Shown in pieces: positions 24,208-35,999 of a stretch of 64,000 bases of DNA (within the stretch, counting starts at the first letter, position 1; each line of letters starts with the position of its first letter). This DNA comes from Dastarcus helophoroides. Its lineage: Eukaryota; Arthropoda; Insecta; Coleoptera; Bothrideridae. The notes below the pieces were generated by a model. The model worked only from the letters and a program-made list of their open reading frames with translations. It searched no databases and was not told the origin of the DNA. The position numbers were made by a program, and so were the translations under genes. The stretch is taken from the NCBI GenBank assembly GCA_028583605.1, contig CM053333.1:24965302-25029301 (forward strand), written 5' to 3'.

Positions 24208-24853
24208 ACAATTAGACCTCCCTATAGCGATTTCCAAGATGCTACCAAAAATTCGCTATAGAGAGCTTTTCGTTATAGGGAGGTAGCATTACAAATGCAT
24301 AAATCACATGTTAAATTTCATATTACACATTTATTTAAAAATATATAAACAAACATATGTAGATAAATTTAATTTAAAAAATCTTTTATTTCTGTTTGAA
24401 GAGAGAATTTAGAAAATGTTTGCTGTTCAAAAAATACTTCGCACTTATTTATCGCATTGAAAACAAGTTCAGGTGTGTTCTCAAACTGTAAACCCCCTTT
24501 ATACTAGCAGGTAAACAGTCATTGGCATGGGGTATCCCAAAAATTGAGTATTTAAAAAACGAAATGAAACGAAGGAAACAAACGAAATGAACTAAAAGCA
24601 ATTATAAACGAATCAAACCTTGGAATGTCACTAGCATGAGGTATTGAGAATTTTCTCTGAATGGAAGGCATTTATTTAAACTAATTAAACCTTAAAATAT
24701 TTTGGTTCAAAAGTTCGTTGTAAGGGGGTATCCTGTTTGTAAATGGAGGTAATGTTACGTGTAAATTTGCTTAAAATGCTACGTTCTCTGAAAAACATCG
24801 CTATATAGAGGTATTCGTTATATGGAGGTTCGTTAAAGGAAGGTTTGACTGTA
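24208..24853. mobile_element. decayed Tc/mariner (pogo/Tigger-type) MITE
   Basis: The left end ATTAGACCTCCCTATAGCGA and the inverted right end (reverse complement ACAGTCAAACCTTCCTTTAA, then CGAACCTCCATATAACGAAT) have the AACCTCCxTATAACGA terminal style of pogo/Tigger-like elements. More copies of CGTTATAGGGAGG and CGCTATATAGAGG lie inside. The two ends are too diverged to mark a TA duplication with certainty. No transposase is seen. Confidence 0.5.
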
Positions 24854-25028
24854 TGCATTAAACTAAAACATTAAAAGATTATTTGATTTAGTTGATTAGT
24901 TGATGTATGTCTTGCTTGTACGTATTAGTAATTAAAATAAATTCAATCCTGCACTCGAAAACCAATCAAATTTCTATCAGAGTTGCAAATTTAAAACGCC
25001 ACCCTAGAAAAAAAATTTTTCTCCCCGT

Positions 25029-25055
25029 GCGACTTGTCTGACGTTGACAAGTCGC
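25029..25055. repeat. perfect short hairpin (GCGACTTGTC / GACAAGTCGC)
   Basis: Two 10-base arms separated by TGACGTT, in otherwise unique intron-2 DNA of svp (24854-25552). GC-rich against its surroundings. The TGACGT core in the loop could be a CREB/ATF-type half site, but this is only a motif match. Confidence 0.5.
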
Positions 25056-26270
25056 TCGGAGCAGTGTCATATTTTTTTCATGCCACGAGAGGTCGGATGA
25101 TCCCAACTGTTCAGGTAAAAAGTCATCACCGAGCACATGAGTCAACTTCTACCGAGATAATAGATGCAAGTCGGTAAGGGCCCTAATAACACGTGTTTTA
25201 GCGGTTTTTTAGCAGGTGAGAAGGGGTCCAGACACGAGACTGAATCCAGAGGCAGGTAAGACAGTTCACAAACAGCATCTACCATTGTACCACTAATCAT
25301 AACAACACAACTAAAAGGGCACATGCTCATTTATTAGATTTAAAAAGCTACCTCCGTAACCTTCCTTTTTACGAGATGAGGAAGGTCTCTGTTAACTTAA
25401 TTTTACGCTTCAGCACTTACAAAAATATCCGATTACATCGGTTTTTAACGCCTGTATTTGAAAACCTTCCGCGTCTAAGCATCCTCTCTCTTTTTAGCAA
25501 AAACTTAATAAGTTACTAAATGGTAGACTCTTTATTTAAATTGGTTTAGAAGCATAGGCGTAGCTAGAATTGGGAATGGTAGGGCACTTGCCCCCCTCTG
25601 GCTCATGCAACTAAACGAATATTTATATTCAACTGAGGAGACTTTTTTCTAAAATTCGTTCCTTCTTTGAGATATCCAAATTTCGACTTATTTCTCAAAA
25701 TTCGTCTTTTTTCACAAATTTCTTTTGAAACAAATTTATTCCTGAAATTCGATTTCTTTCATCAGAATCCGACTTTCTTGAAATTTCGAATTCCTATCTC
25801 AAAATTCATCGTTTTATTTTCCGAATACTTCGATTTTTCTTTAAAATTTGATTTCCTGTATATTTCGGCTTGTTTATTAAGATTTACTTTTTCTCAAAAT
25901 TTGATCGATCTTTTGATAAAAAACTAAAAATATTTATGTGGCAATTTTGATAATGATTTTTTTGGAAATGTTGTAGATTTTGTAAGAAGACAAAAATTCT
26001 GAGAAAATGTTCCTCGGAATTATTCAAAACTAAAATTCAGCTTTGTGAAAATTAAAACTTGTTGTCAATTTTCTGACTGTTTTCCCAAACTTCGTCTATA
26101 TTGTAACGAAATATAAATTATAGTATTTAGTACGTAAGAACCTTTTCTAGAAAGATCTGATAAGGGAAAGCGGCCGCGATAATGAAACAAACGGCAGATA
26201 AGTGTTCCAGAAATTTCGGCAAATGATAAGCCTTATCTGCTGGATTTTTCTAGAACCCGGAAGCGAGAAC

Positions 26271-26303
26271 TATATAAGGCGGTCGCCTTTCCCTGGAGTC
26301 AGT
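26271..26303 (+). promoter_or_regulatory. LTR core promoter: TATA box and TCAGT initiator
   Basis: TATATAAGG starts at 26271 and TCAGT is at 26299-26303. The initiator A (26301) lies 30 bases after the first T of the TATA box, the usual distance. Direction is plus, antisense to svp. Confidence 0.7.
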
Positions 26304-26376
26304 GTAGTTAGTTAGTTAGTTCGTCAGTTAATCAGTGTAGTTAGATTAAACAGTTGTGTTTCGAGTTCCGTTTAGA

Positions 26377-26382
26377 AATAAA
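26377..26382 (+). terminator. LTR polyadenylation signal AATAAA
   Basis: AATAAA about 76 bases downstream of the LTR initiator, in the position expected for the end of R. Confidence 0.6.
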
Positions 26383-26595
26383 GTGGTAAAATTCACAAAA
26401 AAATCATTCGAACCGATAACGCGCAACAATATTTTCAAACTTCAAATTGAATCTGAAAATTCGATCCTCCAGTTCAAGTAGTTAAGTGAAAATATAATAA
26501 ATATGCATATACTTAGCCGGTATTTTCCGGTTTTCTCTTTTTTTTTTACACAATGTTTCTTTCCCTCCCTGAACGAAGTACTGCCTACGCCCATG

Positions 26596-27719
26596 AACTC
26601 TTCATAAGGCAAACATTTTAACAAGTTACGTCATAAATGTTATTGACGAGGTTTTTGGGGGCGTTCCCCGCGTCGGGGTAGAAGCTTAAGTAAAGGGAGT
26701 ACTGAAAAAAAATCCAAATCGCTATTTTTTTAGTAAGTTACCGCACCACATTTATTTCTTCCGTACTTTATACACTTCACAGATCATCATAACTCTAGTA
26801 AATTGATTTATTTTGATGAATATCATACTTTCTTCCCTTTTATTTTCAATTAACGCTTTCCAATTTTTGCCTCCATGTTTTTTTTTTAAATTAAATAAAT
26901 TCGGCTTAAAAATTGAATAAAATATTCTCGAATAAATAAATGTCGGGGTATAAATTCAGTACTTTTTCTATTAGCTTCCACATAATTACAATGGCGTGTC
27001 AACTTCCTTTGTTCAGACAATAGAATAATCTCAAATTAGTTATTACTTTCTGATTGGGGTTAAGATAAATTTGAATCTGTCTTCCTTGCTTAAGACATTA
27101 GCTTTAATGCGCTTGTGAATGCTGGTGAAAAATTTCCATGTGAAAAGGTGTCTGGGGTTGTTCTTTTTCGTACACAAAGTCATGTATATGTAAGCGAGTA
27201 GCGAAGTCGACCAGTGGCCAGATCCCTATTCTTGCAGATGATTGATCGATTTAATATACAAATACTTGACCGTAAGGTTCAACAAAGCCCTAGCCGTACC
27301 TAAAAGATCGTTTACCGCTTGCATACATTAACGACTGACTTCAGATTAATGGTTTGGTTGCAGTCGATATGGGAAAATATTCCTACCCCATTGTGTCTCA
27401 CATAACTATACACATCCACAAAATAATTCAACTTGAAGACGTCTTTGTTCAGCCAATTTCAACATTCAATTGATGAACGGACTACATAATTAGATTCGCA
27501 AATTAAGTAAAGTATTGGAACATTATCTCATAACGAGGTTTTAACTGGCGTAAAGATCGATCACGTTATAAATTCGATTATGTTCGATATATACACACCA
27601 AACAATTGGAAGCTCATCCCTGAATTACTGAGCTCGTGATTTCGTCGGGCTATGTCAAAATTATCCGACAAATTCTAAAGAAATTAATAATATAAAAACT
27701 AGAATAAGTAAATACTCAC
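26596..27719 (-). other. svp intron 2, non-repetitive part next to exon 2
   Basis: About 1.1 kb of mostly unique DNA downstream of exon 2, beginning with the donor GTGAGT. Contains a small G-rich stretch (TTTTTGGGGGCGTTCC, near 26650). I recognise no exon, RNA gene or defined site. Confidence 0.5.
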
Positions 27720-27869
27720 CTTCTCGTCTCATACCCATTTTCATACATTTCTTAAGCCTACAATATTGACACTGATTACGGTGGTGTTGGTCTATAGGAC
27801 AGTTCCTACTACCCCGACAAGAGTACGTCAAGTTCCGACGAACACTTCGTTTAAAAAACGATTTACAAC
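27720..27869 (-). CDS. svp: seven-up / COUP-TF, coding exon 2 (rest of DNA-binding domain)
   Basis: A 150-bp exon, phase 1 to phase 1, encoding residues 101-150. The acceptor is a pyrimidine-rich tract ending TTCTTGCAG (AG at 27871-27870). The donor is GTGAGT (27719-27714). The exon completes the P-box (CEGCKS, assembled across the intron) and gives Cys102 of finger one. The second finger follows with Cys118, Cys124, Cys134 and Cys137 (C-x5-C-x9-C-x2-C) and the near-invariant [19 protein letters not shown] block, ending KMGMRRE. I see Met143 where fly and vertebrate proteins, from memory, have Leu (KKCLK). The ligand-binding domain is absent from the window, so the remaining exons must lie beyond its left edge. 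Confidence 0.95.
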
Positions 27870-28212
27870 CTGCAAGAAAAAATGTCATGAGTACCAAAAT
27901 CCATGGAAACATGTACTAAGGAACGGTGTCGTGTGTCGTGTGGGTAAGTGTCGTGCATTTTATAAATGGAGAATGTTGTTTGGTCAGAAATAACAAATTA
28001 GATTTCAAGGTCATATCTCTTCACATGCCTAATTAAAATGATGATTTCAATTATAATGCATTAACAATAATATTTCTTTTACTTTGGTATTAAAAAAACC
28101 AATGACTTTTTTACTCAAAATTATGTCGAAATTTCAAGTTCCAGTTCAACTTTCCAGAAAGGTTGACATTTTAATTTAAAAAAAAAAAAGAAAAATGTTG
28201 TTGGGATAACTT

Positions 28213-28594
28213 TTCCTGAACAGTTAGAGGATGAAATCGTCTGCATATAGAGAGTATTTGGCTGGCACGGAGGAACATATATCATTTATGGCTAAAATAA
28301 ATAACGTAGTGCTTAATACCGAGCCTTGAGGCACTCCGTTTTCCAGCGTGAACGAGTATGATACTTTCCAAAAGCCGCCACCTTAGATGTTCTATTGGTT
28401 AAAAAATATTTTAGGAAAGCTAATATGTTTCCTGTCAGATTAACTTCCTTTAATTTGTAGTAAATGACCGAACTTAAAGTAGTGTCAAACGCACTTTCTA
28501 TATCAAAAATCACTACTACAACGTCTTGCTTGGCACTAAAAGCATTAGAAATCTCTGTTTCAAGAGCTACAAGGTTAACTATGGTACTACGATG
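28213..28594 (-). pseudogene. second-family non-LTR retrotransposon RT fragment
   Basis: On the minus strand, about 28594 to 28313 reads VVVIFDIESAFDTTLSSVIY (motif A) and continues as FLTNRTSKVAAFGK. After a frameshift, 28313 to about 28215 reads SVLSTTLFILAINDICSSVP and LYADDFIL (motif C intact as YADD) before a stop. This is a Jockey-like RT of a different subfamily from the 1-kb and 10-kb copies. It is truncated on both sides and lies in svp intron 1, in the same orientation as the gene, 350 bp from exon 2. Confidence 0.8.
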
Positions 28595-28599
28595 TAATA

Positions 28600-31500
28600 A
28601 AATCTACATTTTTAAAAACAAAAATTGGAAAAAAATAATTTTTGCTAAGACAGACATTTTTAAAAAATCCAAATTTTGAAAGTCGAAAATCTTAAGAAAA
28701 TTGAAATTTTAATAAAAAGTCGCAATTTCTACAAAAAAGTCCAAATTCTGAAATAAAATCGAAATTTTGAAATAAAATCGAAATTTTGAAGAAATAGAAT
28801 TTTTCAAAAAAACTGTATATTTAAAAATATCTTCGGTGTCAAGCTTTCTAAAAAATCTAGGATTTTTGGAGGAGAAAAATTTAAGAAAAATTAAAATCAT
28901 CAAAAAAGTCGAAACTTTCAAAAAGTCAAAATTTTCAAAAAGGTTAATTTTAAAAAATGTCGAAATTTTGGACCGTTGAAAATTGTGTAAAGAAAATGTT
29001 AAAGTGAAAGTATTGAAAAGTCAAAATTTTAATAAAAATTTAAAATTTGGAAATAAAATGGGTGTGACAGAAAAATTCATTAAAAAAAGCTCGATATTTT
29101 GATTTTTTTCAGAGATTTTAGAAATTTCAAATTCAAATTTAAAAAGAGGTTAAATTTAAAAAAAATAAGAATTTTCGAAATTTACATTTGGAAAAACGTC
29201 GGAATTTTCAAAAAGTCGAGGTTTCCAAAAGGTGTTAAAATTTTGGAAAATAAAATCTACATTTTTAAAAGGAAAAATTAGAAAAAAATATTTTTTGTTG
29301 AAAGACAGAAATTTTAAAAAATCCAAATTTTGAAAGTCGAAAATCTTAAAGAAATCAAATTTTGATAAGAAGTCGAAATTTCCTAAAAAAAAGTCCAAAT
29401 TTTGAAATAAAATCGAAGTTTTGAAATAAAATCGAAATTTTGAAAAAATGGAATTTTTCAAAAAACTATATTTAAAAACATCTTCGGTGTTGAGCTTTCT
29501 AAAAAATCTAGGATTTTCGATAAGAAAGATTTAAACAAAATTAAAATCGTCAAAAAAGTTGAAATTTTCAAAAAGTCAAAATTTTCAAAAGAGTACAATT
29601 TAAAAAAATGTCGAAATTTTGGACCGTTGAAAATTGTGTGAAGAAAATGTTAAAGTGAAAGTAGTGAAAAGTCAACATTTTAATAAAAAATTTTGGAAAT
29701 AAAATGGGTATGACAGAAAAATTCATTAAAAAAAGCTCGATATTTTGATTTTTTTCAGAGATTTTAGAGATTTCAAATTCAAATTTTAAAAGAGGTTAAA
29801 TTTAAAAAAATAAGAATTTTCGAAATTTACATTTGGAAAAAACGTCGAAATTTTCAAAAAGTCGAGGTTCCAAAAGGTGTTAAAATTTTGGAAAATAAAA
29901 TTACATTTTTAAAAGCAAAAATTAGAAAAAAATATTTTTTGTTTAAAGACAGAAATTTAAAAAAATCCAAAATTTGAAAGTCGAAAATCTTAAAGAAATC
30001 AAATTATGATAAGAAGTCGAAATTTCCTAAAAAAAGTCGAAATTTTAAAATAAAATCGAAATTTTGAAATAAAATCGAAGTTTTGAAATAAAATCGATAT
30101 TTTGAAATAAAACCGAAATTTTGAAAAAATAGAATTTTTCAAAAAACTATATTTAAAAACATCTTCGGTGTCAAGATTTCTAAAAAATCTAGGATTTTCG
30201 AAGGAGAAAGATTTAAAAAAAATTAAAATATCAAAAAAGTCGAAATTTTTAAAAAGTTGAAATTTTCAAAAAAGTAAAATTTTAAAAAATGTCGAAATTT
30301 TGGACCGTTGAAAATTGTGTGAAGAAAATGTTAAAGTGAAAGTATAGAAAAAAGTCAAAATTTTGATAAAAAATTTAAAAATTTGGAAATAAAATATAAA
30401 TAGAAAAATTCACTAAAAGAAACTCGACATTTTTATTTTTTTCAGAGAAGATTTTAGAGATTTGAAATTCAAATTTAAAAAGGGGTTAAATTTTTAAAAA
30501 ATAGGAATTTTCGAAGTTTACATTTGGAAAAACGTCGGAATTTTCAAAAAGTCGAGGTTCCAAAAGGTGTTAAAATTTTGGAAAATAAAATCTACATTTT
30601 TAAAAGCAAAAATTAGAAAAAAATATTTTTTGTTTAAAGACAGAAATTTCAAAAAATCCAAATTTTGAAAGTCGAAAATCTTAAAGAAATCAAATTATGT
30701 TAAGAAGTCGAAATTTCCTAAAAAAAGTCCAAATTTCAAAATAAAATCGAAATTTTGAAATAAAATCGAAGTTTTAAAATAAAATCGAAATTTTGAAATA
30801 AAATCGAAATTTTGAAAAAATAGAATTTTTTAAAAAACTGTATATTTAAAAACATCTTCGGTGTCGAGCTTTCTAAAAAATCTAGGATTTTCGATAGAGA
30901 AAGATTTAAAAAAATATAAAATATCAAAAAAGTCGAAATTTTTAAAAAGTTGAAATTTTCAAAAAAGTAAAATTTTAAAAAATGTCGAAATTTTGGACCG
31001 TTGAAAATTGTGCGAAGAAAATGTTAAAGCGAAAGTATAGAAGAAAGTCAAAAGTTTAATAAAAAATTTAAAAATTTGGAAACAAAATGGGTAGTATAGA
31101 AAAATTCATTAAAAGAAACTCGACATTTTTATTTTTTTCAGAGAAGATTTTAGAGATTTGAAATTCAAATTTAAAAAGAGGTTAAATTTTTAAAAAATAA
31201 GAATTTTCGAAGTTTACATTTGGAAAAACGTCGGCATTTTCAAAAAGTCAAGCTTTCCAAAAGGTGTTAAAATTTTAGAAAACAAAATTTACATTTTTAA
31301 AAGCAAAAATTAGAAAAAAATGTTTTTTGTTAAAAGATAGAAATTTAAAAAAATCCAAAATTTGAAAGTCGAATATTTTAATCAAGCCAGATTTTGATAA
31401 GAAGTCGAAATTTCCTAAAAAAAAGTCTAAATTTTGAAATAAAATCGAAATTTTGAATTAAAATCAAAATTTTGAAAAAATATAATTTTTCAAAAAACTG

Positions 31501-34240
31501 TCTAATTAAAAACATCTTCGGTGTCAAACTTTTTAAAAAATCTAGGATTTTCGGAGGAGAAAGATTTAAGAAAAATTAAAATCATCAAAAAAGTCGAAAT
31601 TCTCAAAAAGTCGAAATTTTCAAAAAAGTAAAATTTTAAAAAATGTCGAAATTTTGGACCGTTGAAAATTGTGTCAAAAAAATGTAAAAGTAAAAGTATT
31701 GAAAAAAGTCAAAATTTTAATAAAAAATTTAAAAATTTGGAAACAAAATGGGTAGTATAGAAAAATTCATTAAAAGAAACTCGACATTTTTATTTTTTCA
31801 GAGAAGATTTTAGAGATTGGAAATTCAAATTTAAAAAGAGGTTAAATTTTTTAAAAATAAGAATTTTCGAAGTTTACATTTGGAAAAACGTCGGAATTTT
31901 CAAAAAGTCAAGCTTTCCAAAAGGTGTTAAAATTTTGGAAAATAAAATCTACATTTTTAAAAGCAAAAATTAGAAAAAAATATTTTTTGTTTAAAGACAG
32001 AAATTTAAAAAAAAAACAAATTTTCAAAGTCGAAAATCTTAAAAAATCCAAATTTTGATAAGAAGTCGAAATTTTCTAACAAAGTCCAAATTTTAAAATA
32101 AAATCGAAATTTTGAAATAAAATCGAAATTTTGAAATGAAATCGAAATTTTGAAAAATTAGAATTTTTCAAAAAACTGTACATTTAAAAACATCTTCGGT
32201 GTCGAGCTTTCTAAAAAATCTAGGATTTTCGATAGAGAAAGATTAAAAAAAATTAAAATCGTCAAAAAAGTCGAGATTTTCAAAAAAGTAAAATTTTAAA
32301 AAATGTCGAAATTTTGGACCGTTAAAAATTGTGTGAAGAAAATGTTAAAGTGAAAGTATTGAAAAGTCAAAATTTTAATAAAAATTTAAAATTTGGAAAT
32401 AAAATGGGTGTGATAGAAAAATTCATTAAAAAAAAGGTCGATATTTTGATTTTTTTTCAGAGAAGATTTTAGAGATTTCAGAGAGATGCTAGAAATTTCA
32501 AATGAAAAAAGTTGAAATGTTTAAAAACTCGAATGTTTCCAAAGAGTGAACTCTTCGATAAGTCGAATAAGATTAAAAAAATATAGAAAGTTTCAAAAAT
32601 TGAAATATAAAAAAAGTTTCAATGAAATGAAAGCTTTCATAATAGACAAGAGTTTAATTTAAAAAAATAAGAATTTTCGAAGTTTACATTGGAAAAACGT
32701 CGGCAATTTCAAAAAGTCAAGCTTTCCAAAAGGTGTTAAAATTTTAGAAAACAAAATTTACATTTTTAAAAGCAAAAATTAGAAAAAAATGTTTTTTGTT
32801 AAAAGATAGAAATTTAAAAAAATCCAAATTTTGAAAGTCGCAAATTTTAATCAAATCAAATTTTGATAAGAAGTCGAAATTTCCTAAAAAAAAGTCTAAA
32901 TTTTGAAATAAAATCGAAATTTTGAAATAAAATCAAAATTTTGAAAAAATATAATTTTTCAAAAAACTGCCTAATTAAAAACATCTTCGGTGTCAAGCTT
33001 TCTAAAAAATCTAGGATTTTCGGAGGAGAAAGATTTAAGAAAAATTAAAATCATCAAAAAAGTCGAAATTCTCAAAAAGTCGAAATTTTCAAAAAAGTAA
33101 AATTTTAAAAAATGTCGAAATTTTGGACCGTTGAAAATTGTGTCAAAAAAATGTAAAAGTAAAAGTATTGAAAAAAGTCAAAATTTTAATAAAAAATTTA
33201 AAATTTGGAAATAAAAATGGGTATTATAGAAACATTCATTAAAAAAAGCTCGATATTTTTGATTTTTTTCAAAGAAGATTTTAGAGATTTCAAAGTCAAA
33301 TTTAAAAACAGGTAAAATTTTAAAAAAATAAGAATTTGGAAAAACGTCGGAATTTTCAAAAAGTCGAGGTTTCCAAAAGGTGTTAAAATTTTGGAAAATA
33401 AAATCTTCATTTTTAAAAGCAAAAATTGGAAAAAAATATTTTTTGTTTAAAGACAGAAATTTAAAAAAAAAACAAATTTTCAAAGTCGAAAATCTTAAAA
33501 AATAGAAATTTTGATAAGAAGTCGAAATTTCTAAAAAAAAAAGTCCAAATTTTGAAATAAAATCGAAATTTTGAAGAAATAGCATTTTTCAAAAAACTGT
33601 ATATTTAAAAACACCTTCGGTGTCGAGCTTTCTAAAAAATCTAGGATTTTCGAAAGAGAAAGATTTAAAAAAATTAAAATCGTCAAAAAAGTCGAAATTT
33701 TCAAAAAAATTAAATTTTAAAAAATGTCGAAATTTTGGACCGTTAAAAATTGTGTGAAGAAAATGTTAAAGTGAAAGTTTTGAAAAAATCAAAATTTTAA
33801 TAAAAAAATCAAAATTTGGAAATAAAATGGGTATTATAAAAAAATTCATTAAAAAACTCGACAATTTGATTTTTTTCAGACAAGATTTTATAGATTTCAG
33901 AGAGATGCTAGAAATTTCAAATGAAAAAAGTTGAAATGTTTAAAAAGACGAATTTTTCCAAAGAGTAAACTGTTCGATAAATCGAATAAGATTAAAAAAA
34001 TATAGAAAGTTTCAAAAATTGAAATGCAAAAAAAGTTTCAATGAAGTAAAAGTTTTCAAAATAGGCAAAATTTTTAAAAAAGTTTGGATCTTCGGAATAG
34101 TCGAAACTTTGAGAAAAGAATTGAAATTTTAAAAGTCGAAAGTTTAGAAAAAGTCGAAACTTTGGAAAAAGTCGAAATGTTAGAAAAAACTGAATTTGAA
34201 AAGGTAGAAATTAAAAAAAAGCAATACTTAAAAAATCGAT
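28600..34240. repeat. about 660-bp tandem array, eight copies
   Basis: The phrase TTTTGGACCGTTGAAAATTG recurs with its GACC at 28971, 29622, 30303, 30996, 31657, 32317, 33126 and 33738 (spacings 651, 681, 693, 661, 660, 809 and 612). Other landmarks per unit are CATCTTCGGTGTC, CTAGGATTTTCG and TTTGGAAAAACGTCGGAA. Inside each unit are local 19-bp runs (ATCGAAATTTTGAAATAAA) whose number varies. A-rich on the plus strand. Non-coding. Confidence 0.9.
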
Positions 34241-34539
34241 TTACTAAAATAAATTAAATAAAGTAGTGGCCGTTAAATGGTGAATGGGATCGGGTGATAT
34301 ATCAGCCAGAAGTAAGATATGAGGGATTTCTAGCGGTATCATTTTTGCGGAATCCGAAAATTTACATCTCGTAGAATTTCGATGCTTCATTTCACACGTT
34401 AGGGAAAGATCTTGAAGTAATGGCAACATAGCAATATAGCACCGCAAAAACAATGAAAAATCAATGAATTGGTCAAATTGACAATTTGCAGAATTGTTTC
34501 AGTTTATTGTTTATTATATATGACCGCCAATTACAGCAG
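34241..34539. other. unique intronic stretch
   Basis: Short non-repetitive part of svp intron 1 between the 660-bp array and a foldback element. A 69-codon minus-strand frame here has no recognisable motif. No feature is supported. Confidence 0.5.
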
Positions 34540-34783
34540 TAATTATGGTGGAACGGAATGGAACTTGATTATCTTCAAAAATTCAAATCTTGTTCCCCTG
34601 AAACCAAGAAAGATTAAAGGAACACAACAAAGGCGGCTCTAACCAGTTTCGATGGCCAAGCTATCATTTTTAGAGATTCAGATATTCTGAAGATGATAGC
34701 TTGGTTATCGAAACGCGTTAGAGCAACCTTTGTTGTGTTCTTTAATCTTTCTTGGTCTTGATTTCAATTTTAATAATAATTAT
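34540..34783 (-). mobile_element. foldback element family A, nearly complete copy
   Basis: Left end ATGGTGGAACGG, both long arms (AACACAACAAAGGCGGCTC and the inverse GAGCAACCTTTGTTGTGTT), centre GATTCAGATATTCTGAAGAT, right end GATTTCAATTTT. The repeated word TAATTAT (34540-34546 and 34777-34783) may be the target duplication, though it is short and in AT-rich DNA. The right end has lost the GGGGACAAGATTTGTA part. Confidence 0.75.
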
Positions 34784-35870
34784 AATTGCCAGCTCTTCCC
34801 ATAGTGTACGTAACGGATACATTTTGAGAGAAGTCTTACTTGCCAAGAAACCTTTCTTGTAGGGATTAGACCACGCAACCTTCCTGACCCATTCCTCCAA
34901 AGGGCGCTACCTGCTTTGGGGCTTCTAAACGCAATATTGGTTCATAAACCCCGCATGAAAACTGATATTAACGAACTAGTTATTTGCCCGTAGAACGAGC
35001 CAATAGCCTCCTGAAAATCTAAATCACGTAGAAAAATAATAGACGTAATGACACAAGAGTCATGCGTGGCCCCTTTTTTATAGTTTTATTGCTGAAATGT
35101 TTTTATAAAGTGTCATTTTTCTTTCAGGCTCCCTCGTGTGCTGTAAAATTGTCATCGTCGGGGTTGCGATGAATGCCAGAAATGTGGGAAAAAGTGCTTA
35201 AACCTGATATAACTATCTAATCAAAGAGTGTATAAATTTTAACGTTTGTGAAATTGGGGTAATGTTAATACAATTGATTAAAATGCAGTTATTAGACATC
35301 GAGGGGTTGCTTGCTGCGGTGGTGATTTTCAGCTTCAAAATAAAAATGCAAGCACTTGTCTGCTTGTCCCATTTATCATTCGGGGAATTTGTAGGGGGAA
35401 GATATCTCGGTAAGGCTTAATCTTTGGACCATTCAAAGTTTAAATTTGATTTAACCATATTGAACAAGGAAATTTTACTAGAAATATCAACGGTATCAGT
35501 AATTGTATCAGAAACTTGCCTAAATTTGGTAGTCGAAAATTCGGGATTGATCGAAGTTCAGAGAAAAAATGTAAACGTTTTTATAAGAAGAATTCAAGTC
35601 AATATCGAAAAATAAATAAATATATCAACTGGAAGGTTTAAAAAAACTGAAATTTTGAGTATTTTCAGGTAACTCTTTAAAACTAGAAATTATTGGAAAG
35701 CAATCTGGAACTACGAAAAATGGACTTTCAGTTTATTTGTTTATTTCCACATCAAGAATTGTATTTAGCATGGGTAATCAATCACGGGAAAGCTTGAAAG
35801 TACCGAATGACTCTACTGAGGTTGAAAGAAAGCTTGATTACGTTACGACTTTTTAAGACGCTTTTAAGCA
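34784..35870. other. unique intronic island
   Basis: About 1.1 kb of non-repetitive DNA in the middle of svp intron 1, less AT-rich than the flanks (for example CAAAGGGCGCTACCTGCTTTGG near 34900). It is a candidate place for conserved regulatory sequence by position only. No specific site is identified. Confidence 0.4.
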
Positions 35871-35999
35871 GTGGCGGCTCGTAGCCAAAACTAATGGGGG
35901 TGCTGCGACAATGTTTAGCGTTTTAAAATTTTTAAGATTTCTGCTGAAAAAATTTCGGCATTTTCAAAACGTTACTTTTCGAAAATTTTAGATTTGTTT

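Larger units (their letters stand above)
26102..26428 (+). mobile_element. solo LTR of a Ty3/gypsy-like retrotransposon
   Basis: The LTR begins TGTAACGAAAT and ends GCGCAACA (TGT...ACA termini), 327 bp, with 4-bp target duplication ATAT on both sides (26098-26101 and 26429-26432). It has a TATA box (TATATAAG), an arthropod initiator TCAGT 30 bases on, and AATAAA, in the order expected of U3-R-U5. No primer-binding site, internal region or second LTR follows, so it is a solo LTR left by recombination. A 4-bp ATAT duplication is typical of insect gypsy-type elements by general knowledge. Confidence 0.8.
25553..26595. mobile_element. possible TIR element (CATAGGCGTAG ends) with AT-rich interior
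   Basis: The left end CATAGGCGTAGCTAG and the inverted right end (reverse complement CATGGGCGTAGGCAG) match at about 12 of 15. A second copy of the left part starts near 62718 and stays similar for several hundred bases (AACTGAGGAGACTTT, CAAAATTCATCGTTTTATTT), which shows that this is a dispersed repeat. No target duplication is visible. A solo LTR is inserted at 26102-26428. Confidence 0.45.
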
